This document shows positions 44,123 to 53,097 of a stretch of 64,000 bases of DNA, piece by piece. How positions within the stretch are numbered: position 1 is the first letter of the stretch; each line of letters opens with the position of its first letter. The notes under the pieces were generated by a model. That model ran no database searches and was not told the DNA's origin. It worked only from the letters and a program-made list of their open reading frames with translations. Both the position numbers and the translations under genes were made by a program. Source of the stretch: Verrucomicrobiales bacterium (GTDB lineage Bacteria; Verrucomicrobiota; Verrucomicrobiia; Verrucomicrobiales; DEV007); NCBI GenBank assembly GCA_021648365.1, contig JAKISY010000001.1:124001-188000 (forward strand), read 5' to 3'.

Positions 44123-44671
44123 ATGAGTTACGCTGATTCCATCACCGACCAACAGAAATCTATCATCCAATCGTGGGCGGATGAGGGGGACGACCTATCC
44201 CGTATTCAGAAAAAACTGCAAGATGAGTTGGAGATACAGGTCACCTACATGGAGGTGCGTTTTCTTATCGGCGATCTAGGCATCGTCATGCCGAGTAAGG
44301 AGAAGCCAAGCGAAGAAGTGGAGGAGGAGGAAAAGTCGGAGCCTGTTAGCGAAGAGCAGGAGTCAGTTAAGCAAGAATCGAGTGAGGTCGATAACAAAGA
44401 GAGCGATTCTGATTCAAGCCCAGACTCCGATGCTCAAGAACCAGCGGTTGCACAGACTTCGGTCAAAGTGACGATGAGTGAGGTTTTACCACCAGACGCA
44501 CTAGCAGGTGGCACGGTGGTGTTCAGTGACGGCATGAATGCTAATTGGCTATTGAATCAAATGGGGCAGCTTTCGTTGGATGCCTCAGATCCAGCTTACC
44601 GACCGAGTGAAGCCGATGTGACGGCCTTCCAGCAAGAGCTGCAACGCGTGGCGAAAGAAAAAGGAATGTGA
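44123..44671 (+). CDS. Acidic linker protein of unknown function
   Basis: The 182-residue protein has a short helical N-domain (TDQQKSIIQSWADEGDDLSR, then LEIQVTYMEVRFLIGDLG). A highly acidic Glu/Ser/Asp-rich linker occupies about 55-115. The C-domain has SEVLPPDALAGGTVVFSDG and NWLLNQMGQLSL. The linker makes it probably extended in solution. I do not recognise the family, although proteins of this build appear limited to Verrucomicrobiota-like genomes. The ATG at 44123 was chosen over an earlier GTG because the conserved-looking domain starts there. Confidence 0.5.
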   Translation: MSYADSITDQQKSIIQSWADEGDDLSRIQKKLQDELEIQVTYMEVRFLIGDLGIVMPSKEKPSEEVEEEEKSEPVSEEQESVKQESSEVDNKESDSDSSPDSDAQEPAVAQTSVKVTMSEVLPPDALAGGTVVFSDGMNANWLLNQMGQLSLDASDPAYRPSEADVTAFQQELQRVAKEKGM

Positions 44672-44696
44672 TAGCTTTTGTGTGTCAGCACAAAAA

Positions 44697-44727
44697 AAAC
44701 GGGTAAGCCATGAAGCCTTACCCGTTT
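44697..44727. terminator. Bidirectional terminator between convergent genes
   Basis: AAACGGGTAAG and CTTACCCGTTT form a perfect 11-bp stem around a 9-base loop, with A runs before it and T-rich sequence after it. It can serve both the acidic-protein gene and the oxidoreductase gene at 44753. Confidence 0.85.
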
Positions 44728-44752
44728 AGTGTTTTGATGTTAAGCGCTGCTT

Positions 44753-46126
44753 TTAAGCTTCTTTATAATTGTAAACCAGCTTGTCTTTTGACTTACCTGG
44801 CATTGGCACGGAGTTAGGTTTGAAGCTGTCTCCCCATGCAGGTTCATCAGGTCCGAGATCTTCACCAGAGTTCAAGGCTTGTTCCCAGGTCACGCTCTGA
44901 CCCGAGTGAGCGGCGATACGCGCCATGATGCCGAGCATAGTGGAGTTGATCATGCGATCGCCATCATTAATGAAGTTACCTGAGCGAATCGAGGCGAACA
45001 ACTCGTTGTGCTCGACTTGATACATGTTTTGCGCACCTGCATCTTTGCGAGGCTTGCGCCATTTCCAGATAACTTTTCCGTCGTGATCTTCGATGTAGGG
45101 ATCTTTGCCTTTACCGATGATCAGCTTGCCTTTGGTGCCGACGATAAAATCAGCGTTTTCACCATAACAGCCAGGGAGCTTTCTCTGACCGAGGTGGCAC
45201 CAGACGTTATTAGGGTATTCGTAAGAAGCGTGAATGTGGTCAAAAATATTGCCGCCTTCTTGCGGGACTTGTAGACCTCCTACAGAACGACATGAGATAG
45301 GGGCTTGGTCTCCCATCACCCAACCAATTTTATCAACACTGTGGATGGCTTGCTCCACTAATCCACCGCCGCCGAGCCATGAGTAGTTATACCAGTTACG
45401 GAGCTGCCATTCGATGTCGCTTTCGTTAGCGCCACGTGCACTAGCTGGTAGGTGAGGTTTCGAATAACCTCCATAATAAGTTGCGTAAACAGCGGTGATA
45501 TCACCGATCATACCTTCCTCGAGCACTTTTTTGAATGCGGCACGGCGTGAGGGATGGTATCGCCAACAAAAACCCGCGACCATGGCGATCGGTTTGGTTT
45601 TGGAGAGTGCTACGGTTTTGAGACAGCTTTGCACTCCAGCGGCATCGACTGCCATAGGTTTTTCTGTGAAGATATGTTTGCCTGCTTCTACAGCAGCTTT
45701 CAAATGTTGTGGGCGGAAGCCAGGGCAGGTCGTTAGGATGACCATATCAACGTCAGAATCGATCACTCGCTTATAGGCATCGATGCCGACAAATTGGCGT
45801 TCTTTGGGAACTTTTACTTTATCGCTAAACTTTTTGTCTTTAGAGAGAGTAGCTAATGACTTGTCGATCTGCTCTTGAAACACATCAGCCACGGCATGCA
45901 GTTCCATGTTGTCATCTGCACTCAAGGCTTGAGCGACGGCACCTGTTCCACGACCACCGGTGCCTATAAAGCCGATTTTAATTTTTTTGTCAGCAGGGAT
46001 GCCTGCGCCTTGGGTAATAGTAGCGCTTAGTGCGCCAGCAGCGACGGCTGCGCCTGCTGAGGTTTTGATGAAGTCGCGGCGATTGTGATTCGCTTCGTTG
46101 AGGATTTGAGGGTGGTTTTCGCTCAT
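44753..46126 (-). CDS. Tat-exported Gfo/Idh/MocA family oxidoreductase
   Basis: The 457-residue enzyme has a twin-arginine signal (NRRDFIKTSAG, about 16-26). The Rossmann motif GFIGTGGRGTGA is at about 52-63, and the catalytic-lysine motif TEKP follows, in HIFTEKPMAVDAAG. Tat export implies folding with NAD(P) before secretion. It is alone on the minus strand between convergent plus-strand genes. An intact sulfatase gene lies about 700 bases away on the other strand, which may point to sulfated-glycan use (inference). Confidence 0.87.
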   Translation of the reverse strand: MSENHPQILNEANHNRRDFIKTSAGAAVAAGALSATITQGAGIPADKKIKIGFIGTGGRGTGAVAQALSADDNMELHAVADVFQEQIDKSLATLSKDKKFSDKVKVPKERQFVGIDAYKRVIDSDVDMVILTTCPGFRPQHLKAAVEAGKHIFTEKPMAVDAAGVQSCLKTVALSKTKPIAMVAGFCWRYHPSRRAAFKKVLEEGMIGDITAVYATYYGGYSKPHLPASARGANESDIEWQLRNWYNYSWLGGGGLVEQAIHSVDKIGWVMGDQAPISCRSVGGLQVPQEGGNIFDHIHASYEYPNNVWCHLGQRKLPGCYGENADFIVGTKGKLIIGKGKDPYIEDHDGKVIWKWRKPRKDAGAQNMYQVEHNELFASIRSGNFINDGDRMINSTMLGIMARIAAHSGQSVTWEQALNSGEDLGPDEPAWGDSFKPNSVPMPGKSKDKLVYNYKEA

Positions 46127-46324
46127 GATGGTTGCTGTAGTTATGTTGGTTCAACTTGATTATTCTTGCAATCAAAGCATACTGATATGGAAGCTTTCCG
46201 CTAGTGTAAATATTTTTTATGAATACATAATAAATAGCCTTGCTTGTCGGGATTTGTCAAAGGGAAGTATCATTTTTAGCTTTAATACAGAGGATGCTGA
46301 TAGAGCAAACGTTACAAATTTACC

Positions 46325-46726
46325 ATGTCGAAAGGATTTGAGACTCATCAATTACGTCAACAGAACTTGGCATCATTAGGCAAAGATTTGGCACGTCGAG
46401 CCAAATCTAAATGCGAGCTTTGTGAAAAAGGTGGGGTTAAGCTGCGAACTTATGAAGTGCCCCCTTTATCGACCGATCCAGAACTGGGTCGCTGTTTGTT
46501 GCTTTGTGAGCATTGTTTTGAACAGGTCAGTGAGCCTAAACGATTCAAAGCAGGGGAGCAGTGGCGTTGTTTGGCTCAGGTTTTATGGAGTGAAGAGCCC
46601 GCTGTGCAGGTGGTGGCTGCGCGCCTTTTGGCGCGGCAACAATCGAGTCAAAGTTGGGCGGCGGAGGCTTTGCAGCAAGTTTGGTTGGCGCCTGAGATCG
46701 AGGACTGGATTGCGCAAGAGGTTTGA
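46325..46726 (+). CDS. PhnA-like zinc-ribbon protein
   Basis: The 133-residue protein has an N-terminal zinc ribbon with Cys30 and Cys33 (CELC) and Cys61 and Cys64 (CEHC), like the PhnA/YjdM family N-domain. The typical GGxxLxTYEV block appears as GGVKLRTYEVPPLS. The C-terminal half is helical and family-atypical (WAAEALQQVWLAPEIEDWIAQ). Despite the name, PhnA is not proved to act on phosphonates. No phn genes are near. A sulfatase gene begins 83 bases downstream. Confidence 0.7.
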   Translation: MSKGFETHQLRQQNLASLGKDLARRAKSKCELCEKGGVKLRTYEVPPLSTDPELGRCLLLCEHCFEQVSEPKRFKAGEQWRCLAQVLWSEEPAVQVVAARLLARQQSSQSWAAEALQQVWLAPEIEDWIAQEV

Positions 46727-46809
46727 GGTGATGTCATCTTGGCTAGACAGAGGCCAGCACGTATATGCGTGTATTTACAGGCAGATTAACAAGGTTACTC
46801 TTTATAATT

Positions 46810-48279
46810 ATGAAGAAGCTTGAATTTTTTTTAATCTTTGTCGGGTTCACCTTTTGTTTTTTAGCGAAATCTCTAACCGCTGCTAGTGACCATCCGGACA
46901 TTTTGTTTATTTTTGCAGACGATCAGGCGTTTTCGACGATTCACGCACTGGGCAATCAAGAGATCAAAACCCCGAATCTTGATCGCTTGGTAAAGCGAGG
47001 CACGACCTTTACTCACGCTTACAATATGGGTTCATGGAGTGGGGCAGTGTGCGTAGCGAGTCGTCACATGCTGAATACGGGTTTGTATGTTTGGAAGGCT
47101 AAAAAAGCAGCTGATGCCTTGCGGCAGCGTATCAGTAAAAAGAGCAAGCAGGATACTACTACAAATTTTAAAGAACAGGGTTTGATGTGGTCACAGCTGA
47201 TGGGCAAGGCGGGTTATGATACTTATTTCACGGGCAAATGGCACGTTAATACCAACGCTGCTCAGATCTTTAAAGTTGCGAGGCACATTCGTGCTGGTAT
47301 GCCCAAGCAGACGCCCGAGGGTTATAATCGACCTCAAGATGGCAAGCCTGATGTGTGGAGTCCCTACGATAAAAAGTTCGGTGGTTATTGGGAAGGGGGC
47401 AAACACTGGAGTGAAGTGGTTGCCGATGATGTGGAAGATTATTTTACCATGGTCAAAGAGCAGGGAAATCCATTCTTCATGTATGTGGCTTTCAACGCGG
47501 CACATGATCCACGCCAGGCTCCAAAAGAGTATGTCGATCAATACCCGCTCGATAAGCTATCATTGCCGGAAAACTTTCTACCCGAATACCCGTGGAATGA
47601 GAAAATGAACAGTGGGCGCAAGCTACGCGATGAAAGGTTGGCTCCTTTTCCGCGCACGGAACACGCGGTCAAAGTCAATATGCAGGAATATTATGCTCTG
47701 ATCACTCACATGGATGCGCAGATTGGGAAAATCCTCAAGGCTCTCGATGACAGTGGGCGCGCGGACAATACTTGGATCTTCTTTACAGCCGACCACGGAT
47801 TGGCGATTGGACAACATGGTTTGATGGGCAAGCAAAATATGTTTGAACACAGTCTGCGTGTGCCTTTCATCGTAGCTGGCCCTGGGGTGAAAAAGGATCA
47901 TCGTATTGATACTCGGATTTATTTGCAGGATGTGATGCCTACGACTTTGCATCTGGCGAAGGCGGAGATTCCCAAACACGTGCAATTTCAAAGTTTGTTG
48001 CCGCTGCTGGAGGGGAATGATAAAAATGCTCGCGAAGCGATCTACGGCGCTTACCTGACCCATCAACGGGCGGTGATCGAGGGCGATCATAAGTTGATAC
48101 TCTACCCTAAAGCTGCCAAGGCTCTATTGTTTAACGTCAAGACGGATCCTCATGAAATGAAGGATGTGCTATCACGAAATCAACAACTCGGTAAAAAGCT
48201 ATTTCAACGCTTACTTGAACTGCAGCAGCAGACAGGTGATGAACTGGATTTGAAAACGATCTTTCCAGACTTGTTATAA
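46810..48279 (+). CDS. Exported sulfatase
   Basis: The 489-residue protein is an arylsulfatase-family enzyme. A signal peptide is followed by ILFIFADDQA with metal-binding aspartates near residues 37-38. The active-site motif CVASR has Cys81 as the residue converted to formylglycine. GLAIGQHGLMGKQNMFEHSLRVP comes from the later catalytic block. It resembles the iduronate-2-sulfatase/choline-sulfatase group. Formylglycine-generating enzyme is not in the window. I chose the ATG at 46810 because it begins the signal peptide. hemW begins 3 bases after its stop. Confidence 0.88.
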   Translation: MKKLEFFLIFVGFTFCFLAKSLTAASDHPDILFIFADDQAFSTIHALGNQEIKTPNLDRLVKRGTTFTHAYNMGSWSGAVCVASRHMLNTGLYVWKAKKAADALRQRISKKSKQDTTTNFKEQGLMWSQLMGKAGYDTYFTGKWHVNTNAAQIFKVARHIRAGMPKQTPEGYNRPQDGKPDVWSPYDKKFGGYWEGGKHWSEVVADDVEDYFTMVKEQGNPFFMYVAFNAAHDPRQAPKEYVDQYPLDKLSLPENFLPEYPWNEKMNSGRKLRDERLAPFPRTEHAVKVNMQEYYALITHMDAQIGKILKALDDSGRADNTWIFFTADHGLAIGQHGLMGKQNMFEHSLRVPFIVAGPGVKKDHRIDTRIYLQDVMPTTLHLAKAEIPKHVQFQSLLPLLEGNDKNAREAIYGAYLTHQRAVIEGDHKLILYPKAAKALLFNVKTDPHEMKDVLSRNQQLGKKLFQRLLELQQQTGDELDLKTIFPDLL

Positions 48280-48282
48280 ATC

Positions 48283-49401
48283 ATGCCCGAGAAGATCATT
48301 CAGCACCTGTATTTTCACATTCCCTTTTGTGCCCAGATTTGTCCTTATTGCGCCTTTTACAAACACACTCCTGGTAAATTAGCCAATGCCGCTTTTGTCG
48401 AGGCGATCCTATCTGAGTTGGCTTATCATAGCGAACGTTATGATATAAAGCCTAAAACTTTGTATTTTGGAGGCGGAACTCCAAGCTTGTTGAGCCGGCA
48501 ACATCTCGACCGCTTGTTGACGGGGCTGCGTCAGCATTTGGATCTAGCTAGCTTGGAAGAGTTTACCTTCGAAGCTAATCCTGCTACTTATAATCTAGCT
48601 AAAGCGCAACTCTTACGAGATCAGGGTGTCACTCGAATCAGTCTCGGGGTTCAGTCGTGGCATCCCCAGACTTTGAAGTTACTCGGGCGCGAACATTCTG
48701 CACAAGAGGCGAAGGATGCGTATCATATTTTGAGGGAGGCAGGTTTTGATCAGATCAATATCGACCTGATGTTCTCCGTGCCGGGGCAATCTTTGTCACA
48801 ATGGCGAGAGGACTTGCAGCAAGTATTGGCTCTACAGCCAGAACATATCTCTGCCTATAATCTCACTTACGAAGAGGATACGGACTTTTTCAAACAGCTG
48901 CAAAGCGGACGTTTTAGAGAAGATCAAGACGAGGATGCGGATCAGTTTCATTTGGCGATCGAATATCTGGAAGGTGCCGGTTACGATCACTACGAGATTT
49001 CCAATTATGCTCGTAAGGGGGCTAGGTCTAGACACAACCAAGCCTATTGGGCAGGTAAGGACTATATTGGAGTTGGCCCTGGAGCGGTCTCTACGGTGGG
49101 ATATGCACGTTGGAAAAATGTGGAGGACACCGCATCCTATGTTCGACAAATGCGAGACAAGGGCGAAGTAGATCGAGCCGATTGCGAAACTCTGAGTGTG
49201 GAGCAAAAGCGCATGGAATCCATCGCTTTGCAGTTGCGTACGGAGAAAGGTGTGACTCTTGACTTGGTGGAATCTCAAGGTCCAATTGATCGCACTATGT
49301 TACTTGCGGAAGCTCTGATCTTTGAAAAAAACGAGCACGTTTACCTGACGCAAAAAGGTAAGTCTCTTGCAGACATGGTAGCTCTGGAGTTGATCGGGTA
49401 A
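48283..49401 (+). CDS. hemW: Radical SAM heme chaperone HemW
   Basis: The 372-residue protein has the radical SAM cluster Cys16, Cys20 and Cys23 (FCAQICPYCAF), then FGGGTPSLL and a HemW-type C-domain (HNQAYWAGKDYIGVGPGAVS). HemW inserts heme into respiratory proteins. It is often misnamed oxygen-independent coproporphyrinogen III oxidase. The gene follows the sulfatase gene closely, 3 bases after its stop, so it may be co-transcribed with it. Several c-type cytochromes in the window would need separate covalent maturation. Confidence 0.9.
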   Translation: MPEKIIQHLYFHIPFCAQICPYCAFYKHTPGKLANAAFVEAILSELAYHSERYDIKPKTLYFGGGTPSLLSRQHLDRLLTGLRQHLDLASLEEFTFEANPATYNLAKAQLLRDQGVTRISLGVQSWHPQTLKLLGREHSAQEAKDAYHILREAGFDQINIDLMFSVPGQSLSQWREDLQQVLALQPEHISAYNLTYEEDTDFFKQLQSGRFREDQDEDADQFHLAIEYLEGAGYDHYEISNYARKGARSRHNQAYWAGKDYIGVGPGAVSTVGYARWKNVEDTASYVRQMRDKGEVDRADCETLSVEQKRMESIALQLRTEKGVTLDLVESQGPIDRTMLLAEALIFEKNEHVYLTQKGKSLADMVALELIG

Positions 49402-49413
49402 AAGCGGTGATGC

Positions 49414-50043
49414 TCAAGGTTGATCTTGTTTTTTCAACATCGCTTGGCTTGCTTCGGACAAATTAGCAATGGGGTAGCGGTAGATCCTTCCGCCTCGTAA
49501 ACGCAAAACAGCGACATCGCCTTCTACTTTCAATAAAGTCGCCATGATCGTTTTACCTGCTTTGTTTTTCCAAGCCTGCTCTTTGGGTAAAGCACGCGGC
49601 AAGTCAGGGGAGTCCATCACGTCTTCTTCTGGCATTTTACCGCGTTTGCCACGATCTCCATTGATCGGCGCACCATCGGTGATCCATTTTTGCACGATGC
49701 GGATCTCTTCTTTAGTGAGTGATTCTCCTTTGCCTTTGGGGGGCATCGCATCATCATTGTCTTGAGGCCGAGTGATGGTGATGAACAGTAGGCTAGCATC
49801 CCAATCACCGGGTATCACGGTGTCGTTTTTTGGCATGCGTTTCTGGAAGTTCTCAGGATCGTCAAAGCGCAAACCTGCTTTGACTTTCTCTGAGTCCTTG
49901 CTGTGACAGTCGGCACACTTCTCGATAAAGATAGGCATGACATCGCGTTTGTAATCCCGCGCCCGTGCAGGATGGATCAATATGCCGGATCCAACCAAAG
50001 CAATGAGAATAGCCGTCGTGTAGGAATTTTTACGTTCGAACAT
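49414..50043 (-). CDS. Small exported cytochrome c with SHD1-like C-domain
   Basis: The 209-residue protein has a signal peptide (about 1-29) and CADCH at 43-47, a c-type heme site of the PSCyt1 type, with the following AMPPKGKGESLTKEE and VQKWITDGAP landmarks. Residues of about 155-205 (WKNKAGKTIMATLLKV, then GRIYRYPIANLSEASQ) form an SHD1-like module. It starts 7 bases after the stop of the Gfo/Idh/MocA gene at 50051, so the two are one operon. It may accept electrons from that enzyme (inference). Confidence 0.85.
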   Translation of the reverse strand: MFERKNSYTTAILIALVGSGILIHPARARDYKRDVMPIFIEKCADCHSKDSEKVKAGLRFDDPENFQKRMPKNDTVIPGDWDASLLFITITRPQDNDDAMPPKGKGESLTKEEIRIVQKWITDGAPINGDRGKRGKMPEEDVMDSPDLPRALPKEQAWKNKAGKTIMATLLKVEGDVAVLRLRGGRIYRYPIANLSEASQAMLKKQDQP

Positions 50044-50050
50044 AGGGGGA

Positions 50051-51412
50051 TTAATTTACTTCTGTGATCTCCCAACCTTTGCGGTATTTGCGGGTTAGGT
50101 AAGGATTGGCTTCTTCTTTGTTAGTAATTTTTAGATTTTTGGCATCCCACTTGAGCTCTTCTCCTGGGAAGTGCACCGCGACATTACCGAGTTGAACGGT
50201 TTCAGTAAGGTTGCCACCGTATTCAAAGCCGTCACTAGGTTGCTTGCCTGACAGGCAACCATCGATCCAGCCATGATAATGGTTTAGACTCTCCACTTTT
50301 TCAATTTTATGCTCGATTTTGGCATCGATGAAATTCAGCTCAGGCATGCCTACGTGAGGCAGCAGCATGGAACCTTTTTCGCCAACGAAGATGGAACCTA
50401 AGCGGGGAAGTGTTTTCCCTTTTGGTAAGAGTGCTAGAGATGCTTTGGGTTGACGTCCGCCATCATACCAAGTGATGTTGATGTTATCGCCTGCTATATA
50501 TTCGGTGCTGGGAAAGTTGTAATACAAAGTCTCCTGACTAGGCCAGACTTCATCGTTTATGCCAGAGTGCTCAGCTTTGATGCTGTTGGGACCTCCGGTA
50601 ATTTTAAGAGCTGTGAAAACAGGGTCTAAAATATGGCAGCCGAAGTCTCCAATGGCACCTGAACCGAAATCTTGCCAATCGCGCCAAGCAAACGGATGGT
50701 AAATGCGCTCTCCACCATAGGGACGCATCGGAGCAACTCCAATCCAGAGATCCCAGTTGATGGAAGTAGGCACTTCTGGAGGATTTTTCGGACGCTCAAG
50801 TAAACCTGAATATCCATGTCCGGTAGGTGAAGCCCAAGAATGCACCTCTTTGATTTTGCCAATGACTCCGCTTTGGATCAATTGAACCCCTGTGAGGTAG
50901 GCGGAGTGAGAATGGATTTGATTCCCCATGCGGGTAATGATATTTTTGTCTTTTGCAGCTTGATTACGCACTTGTCGTGCTTCCCACACGGTGCGAGTCA
51001 GTGGTTTTTGGCAATACACGTGTTTGCCGCGGCGCATCAGGTCGAGTGCAATGTAAGCATGCATGTGATCTGGCGTGGACACTGTAAGTGCGTCAATTTT
51101 GTCACCCATGTCCTCCAGCATCTTACGATAGTCCTGATAGAGTCGAGCGTCGGGAGCGAGCCGCTTGACCTTGTCCATGCGGGTGAGGTCGATGTCGGTG
51201 AAGGCTACAGGAGCCAACTGCGGATGGGTTGCCATCTCTTTGATGTCGGACCAACCTTTGCCGTTGGCTCCGATACCAGCAAACTGCAGCTTGGAGTTGA
51301 GGTCTTTGCCTCGCAACAATGCAGGGACTCCGAATACCGTGGCGACCGCACTGGCAGAGCCTGCGGTTTTGAGGAAATGACGGCGGTTGAAAGAGGTGTT
51401 TGAATCAGTCAT
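50051..51412 (-). CDS. Tat-exported Gfo/Idh/MocA family oxidoreductase paired with a cytochrome
   Basis: The 453-residue enzyme has a twin-arginine signal (NRRHFLKTAGS, about 9-19). It has a Rossmann start FAGIGANGKGW and the motif CQKPLTRTVWEARQ, where Gln replaces the usual Glu of the EKP motif. Otherwise it closely resembles the enzyme at 53098 (shared YRKM, IDA, STPDHMHA blocks). The ATG at 51412 is chosen because the Tat signal begins there. A small cytochrome gene follows 7 bases downstream, and a cytochrome-LRR gene lies 86 bases upstream. Confidence 0.87.
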   Translation of the reverse strand: MTDSNTSFNRRHFLKTAGSASAVATVFGVPALLRGKDLNSKLQFAGIGANGKGWSDIKEMATHPQLAPVAFTDIDLTRMDKVKRLAPDARLYQDYRKMLEDMGDKIDALTVSTPDHMHAYIALDLMRRGKHVYCQKPLTRTVWEARQVRNQAAKDKNIITRMGNQIHSHSAYLTGVQLIQSGVIGKIKEVHSWASPTGHGYSGLLERPKNPPEVPTSINWDLWIGVAPMRPYGGERIYHPFAWRDWQDFGSGAIGDFGCHILDPVFTALKITGGPNSIKAEHSGINDEVWPSQETLYYNFPSTEYIAGDNINITWYDGGRQPKASLALLPKGKTLPRLGSIFVGEKGSMLLPHVGMPELNFIDAKIEHKIEKVESLNHYHGWIDGCLSGKQPSDGFEYGGNLTETVQLGNVAVHFPGEELKWDAKNLKITNKEEANPYLTRKYRKGWEITEVN

Positions 51413-51498
51413 GATGTTTTGAAAATTGGAAGGATGAAAAAAGGAAGGCCGCACAGCAGTGAGGCCTTCCGAATAAATGGGGGATTTATGCTGCTGCC

Positions 51499-52959
51499 CT
51501 AGGCTTGTTTGGGAGCTGCCTTTTTGGCAGCTGGCGCCGGTTTCGCAGCCGGTTTTTTAGCAGGTGCTGGAGCTGCTTTTTTAGGAACAGGTTTAGCAGC
51601 AGGCTTTTTAACCGGCGGAGGTGTTGCTTTTTTGAGTGCTGCTTTAGCTGGAGTTTTGGCAGCGGGCTTTGCTACAGGTTTTTTAGCGACCGCTGGTTTA
51701 GCTGGCGGTTTGGGAGGTGTGCTGGCTTTTTTCAATGCAGCTAGAGCCGCTTCAGCTTGTTTGACCACTTGTTGCGCGGTTTTGGCTGCGTTCATGGCGT
51801 CAGCCGCTGCTTTAGATGCAGAGTTCGCTGCGAGTTTAGCTGAAGCTACGGCTTTGCCCAGCGCCTCCATAGGAGATGCCGCTTTGGCTGCGGGTTTGGC
51901 TTTAGGTTTAGTAGGTGCGGCAGGTTTTTTTACCACCGCGACCACTGGCTTCACTGCCGCAGCTTTGAAGCCTGTGTTCGCGTCTAGACCTGTGATTTTT
52001 GCGACCAATTGTTTGGAGCCTTTTTCGGTGACCTTGGTTTGCCAGAGGAAGATCTTCTTGAGCTTTTTCAAGCCTGCCAATTTCATCACTCCTGCATCTG
52101 TGACTTGTGTGCCGTAGAGGTTGAGGTATTCCAACTTGCTAAGCTTGGCGATTTGAGCCAATCCAGCATCGGTGATTTTAGTGTTTTCCAAATGCAAGCG
52201 AGTGAGGTTCTTCATCGCTGCGACGTCGGTCAAAACTTTATCAGTGACCTGTGTGCGAGCCAGATCCAGCCAGAGGATTTGCTCGTTGACAGGTGCTAGG
52301 ATTTTCAAACCGTCATCTTTAAACTTTTTAGCGACATTGAGAGCGCTGAATCGTAGCTCGGGAGTGTCTTGCGCGATCGCCATCAAGGACGCACCAGCTT
52401 TCTCGACTTTGGGCATCACGCCAGCAAGTGCTTTGGCGCGAGCTGCGGCAACTTTAGGATCGACTTTTGGTTTTTTGGCTTTTTTGGCTTTGATCTTAGG
52501 AGGATGCGCCACCACAAATTTGATCGCTTCGGCATCGGCACCCGCAGGTTTTGCCTGCGAGACTTTCATGTCCTTTTTGGCACCGGACTTGATCCAGAAC
52601 TCCAGCACTTGAATTTCTTGTTTGGTCAGTTGATCTTTGTCTTCGGGCGGCATGTGATCATCGTCATCGAGTGGGTAATGCACACGGATCAGGGAAAGGC
52701 TGTCATCGGGTTTGCCGGGGATGATATTGTCGCCCTCACTGCCGCCTTTCATCACAGCCTCAAACGTATCGAGTCTGAGCTTGCCTTTAGATTTGTCTTC
52801 ACCATGACAAGATACACACTTGGCCTGAAGGATAGGGTTGACCAAATCTTTGTAAATAATAGGATCCTTGGAATCAGCTGCTGTGGCTGAACCGAAACCG
52901 AGTGAGGCAACGCCAGCAATGGCGCAGGCTTGCAATAGGGAGTGGGTGTTTGTTTTCAT
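51499..52959 (-). CDS. Cytochrome c, leucine-rich repeat and histone-H1-like tail protein
   Basis: This 486-residue exported protein has three unusual parts. A signal peptide (about 1-28) precedes CVSCH at 48-52, a PSCyt1-type heme site, with HMPPEDKDQLTKQE following. Leucine-rich repeats occupy about 225-330 (LTRLHLENTKITDAGLAQI, LEYLNLYGTQVTDAGVMKL). The tail from about 340 is almost only Ala, Lys and Pro, like bacterial histone-H1 proteins. LRR domains usually bind proteins or glycans, while the tail could bind nucleic acid, anionic polymer or wall. It lies between two Gfo/Idh/MocA genes on one strand. Confidence 0.82.
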   Translation of the reverse strand: MKTNTHSLLQACAIAGVASLGFGSATAADSKDPIIYKDLVNPILQAKCVSCHGEDKSKGKLRLDTFEAVMKGGSEGDNIIPGKPDDSLSLIRVHYPLDDDDHMPPEDKDQLTKQEIQVLEFWIKSGAKKDMKVSQAKPAGADAEAIKFVVAHPPKIKAKKAKKPKVDPKVAAARAKALAGVMPKVEKAGASLMAIAQDTPELRFSALNVAKKFKDDGLKILAPVNEQILWLDLARTQVTDKVLTDVAAMKNLTRLHLENTKITDAGLAQIAKLSKLEYLNLYGTQVTDAGVMKLAGLKKLKKIFLWQTKVTEKGSKQLVAKITGLDANTGFKAAAVKPVVAVVKKPAAPTKPKAKPAAKAASPMEALGKAVASAKLAANSASKAAADAMNAAKTAQQVVKQAEAALAALKKASTPPKPPAKPAVAKKPVAKPAAKTPAKAALKKATPPPVKKPAAKPVPKKAAPAPAKKPAAKPAPAAKKAAPKQA

Positions 52960-53097
52960 AAGTTGTTATTAAAGGTAATATGGGGAAGTTTGAGTGGCAG
53001 GCAAGAGGCAATGGGGGCGCAAATAGGGGATGTGAGATTTTCTATCTGTCTATGATTTGAAAGGTTGGAACGCAAGATGTTCAATCTTTCATAATAA

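Noticed and set aside
51509..52117. A 202-codon open frame on the plus strand opposite the cytochrome-LRR gene
   Set aside because: It is the complement of the Ala/Lys/Pro-rich tail coding sequence, whose GC-rich codons leave few stops on the other strand. Signal peptide and heme motif support only the minus-strand gene.
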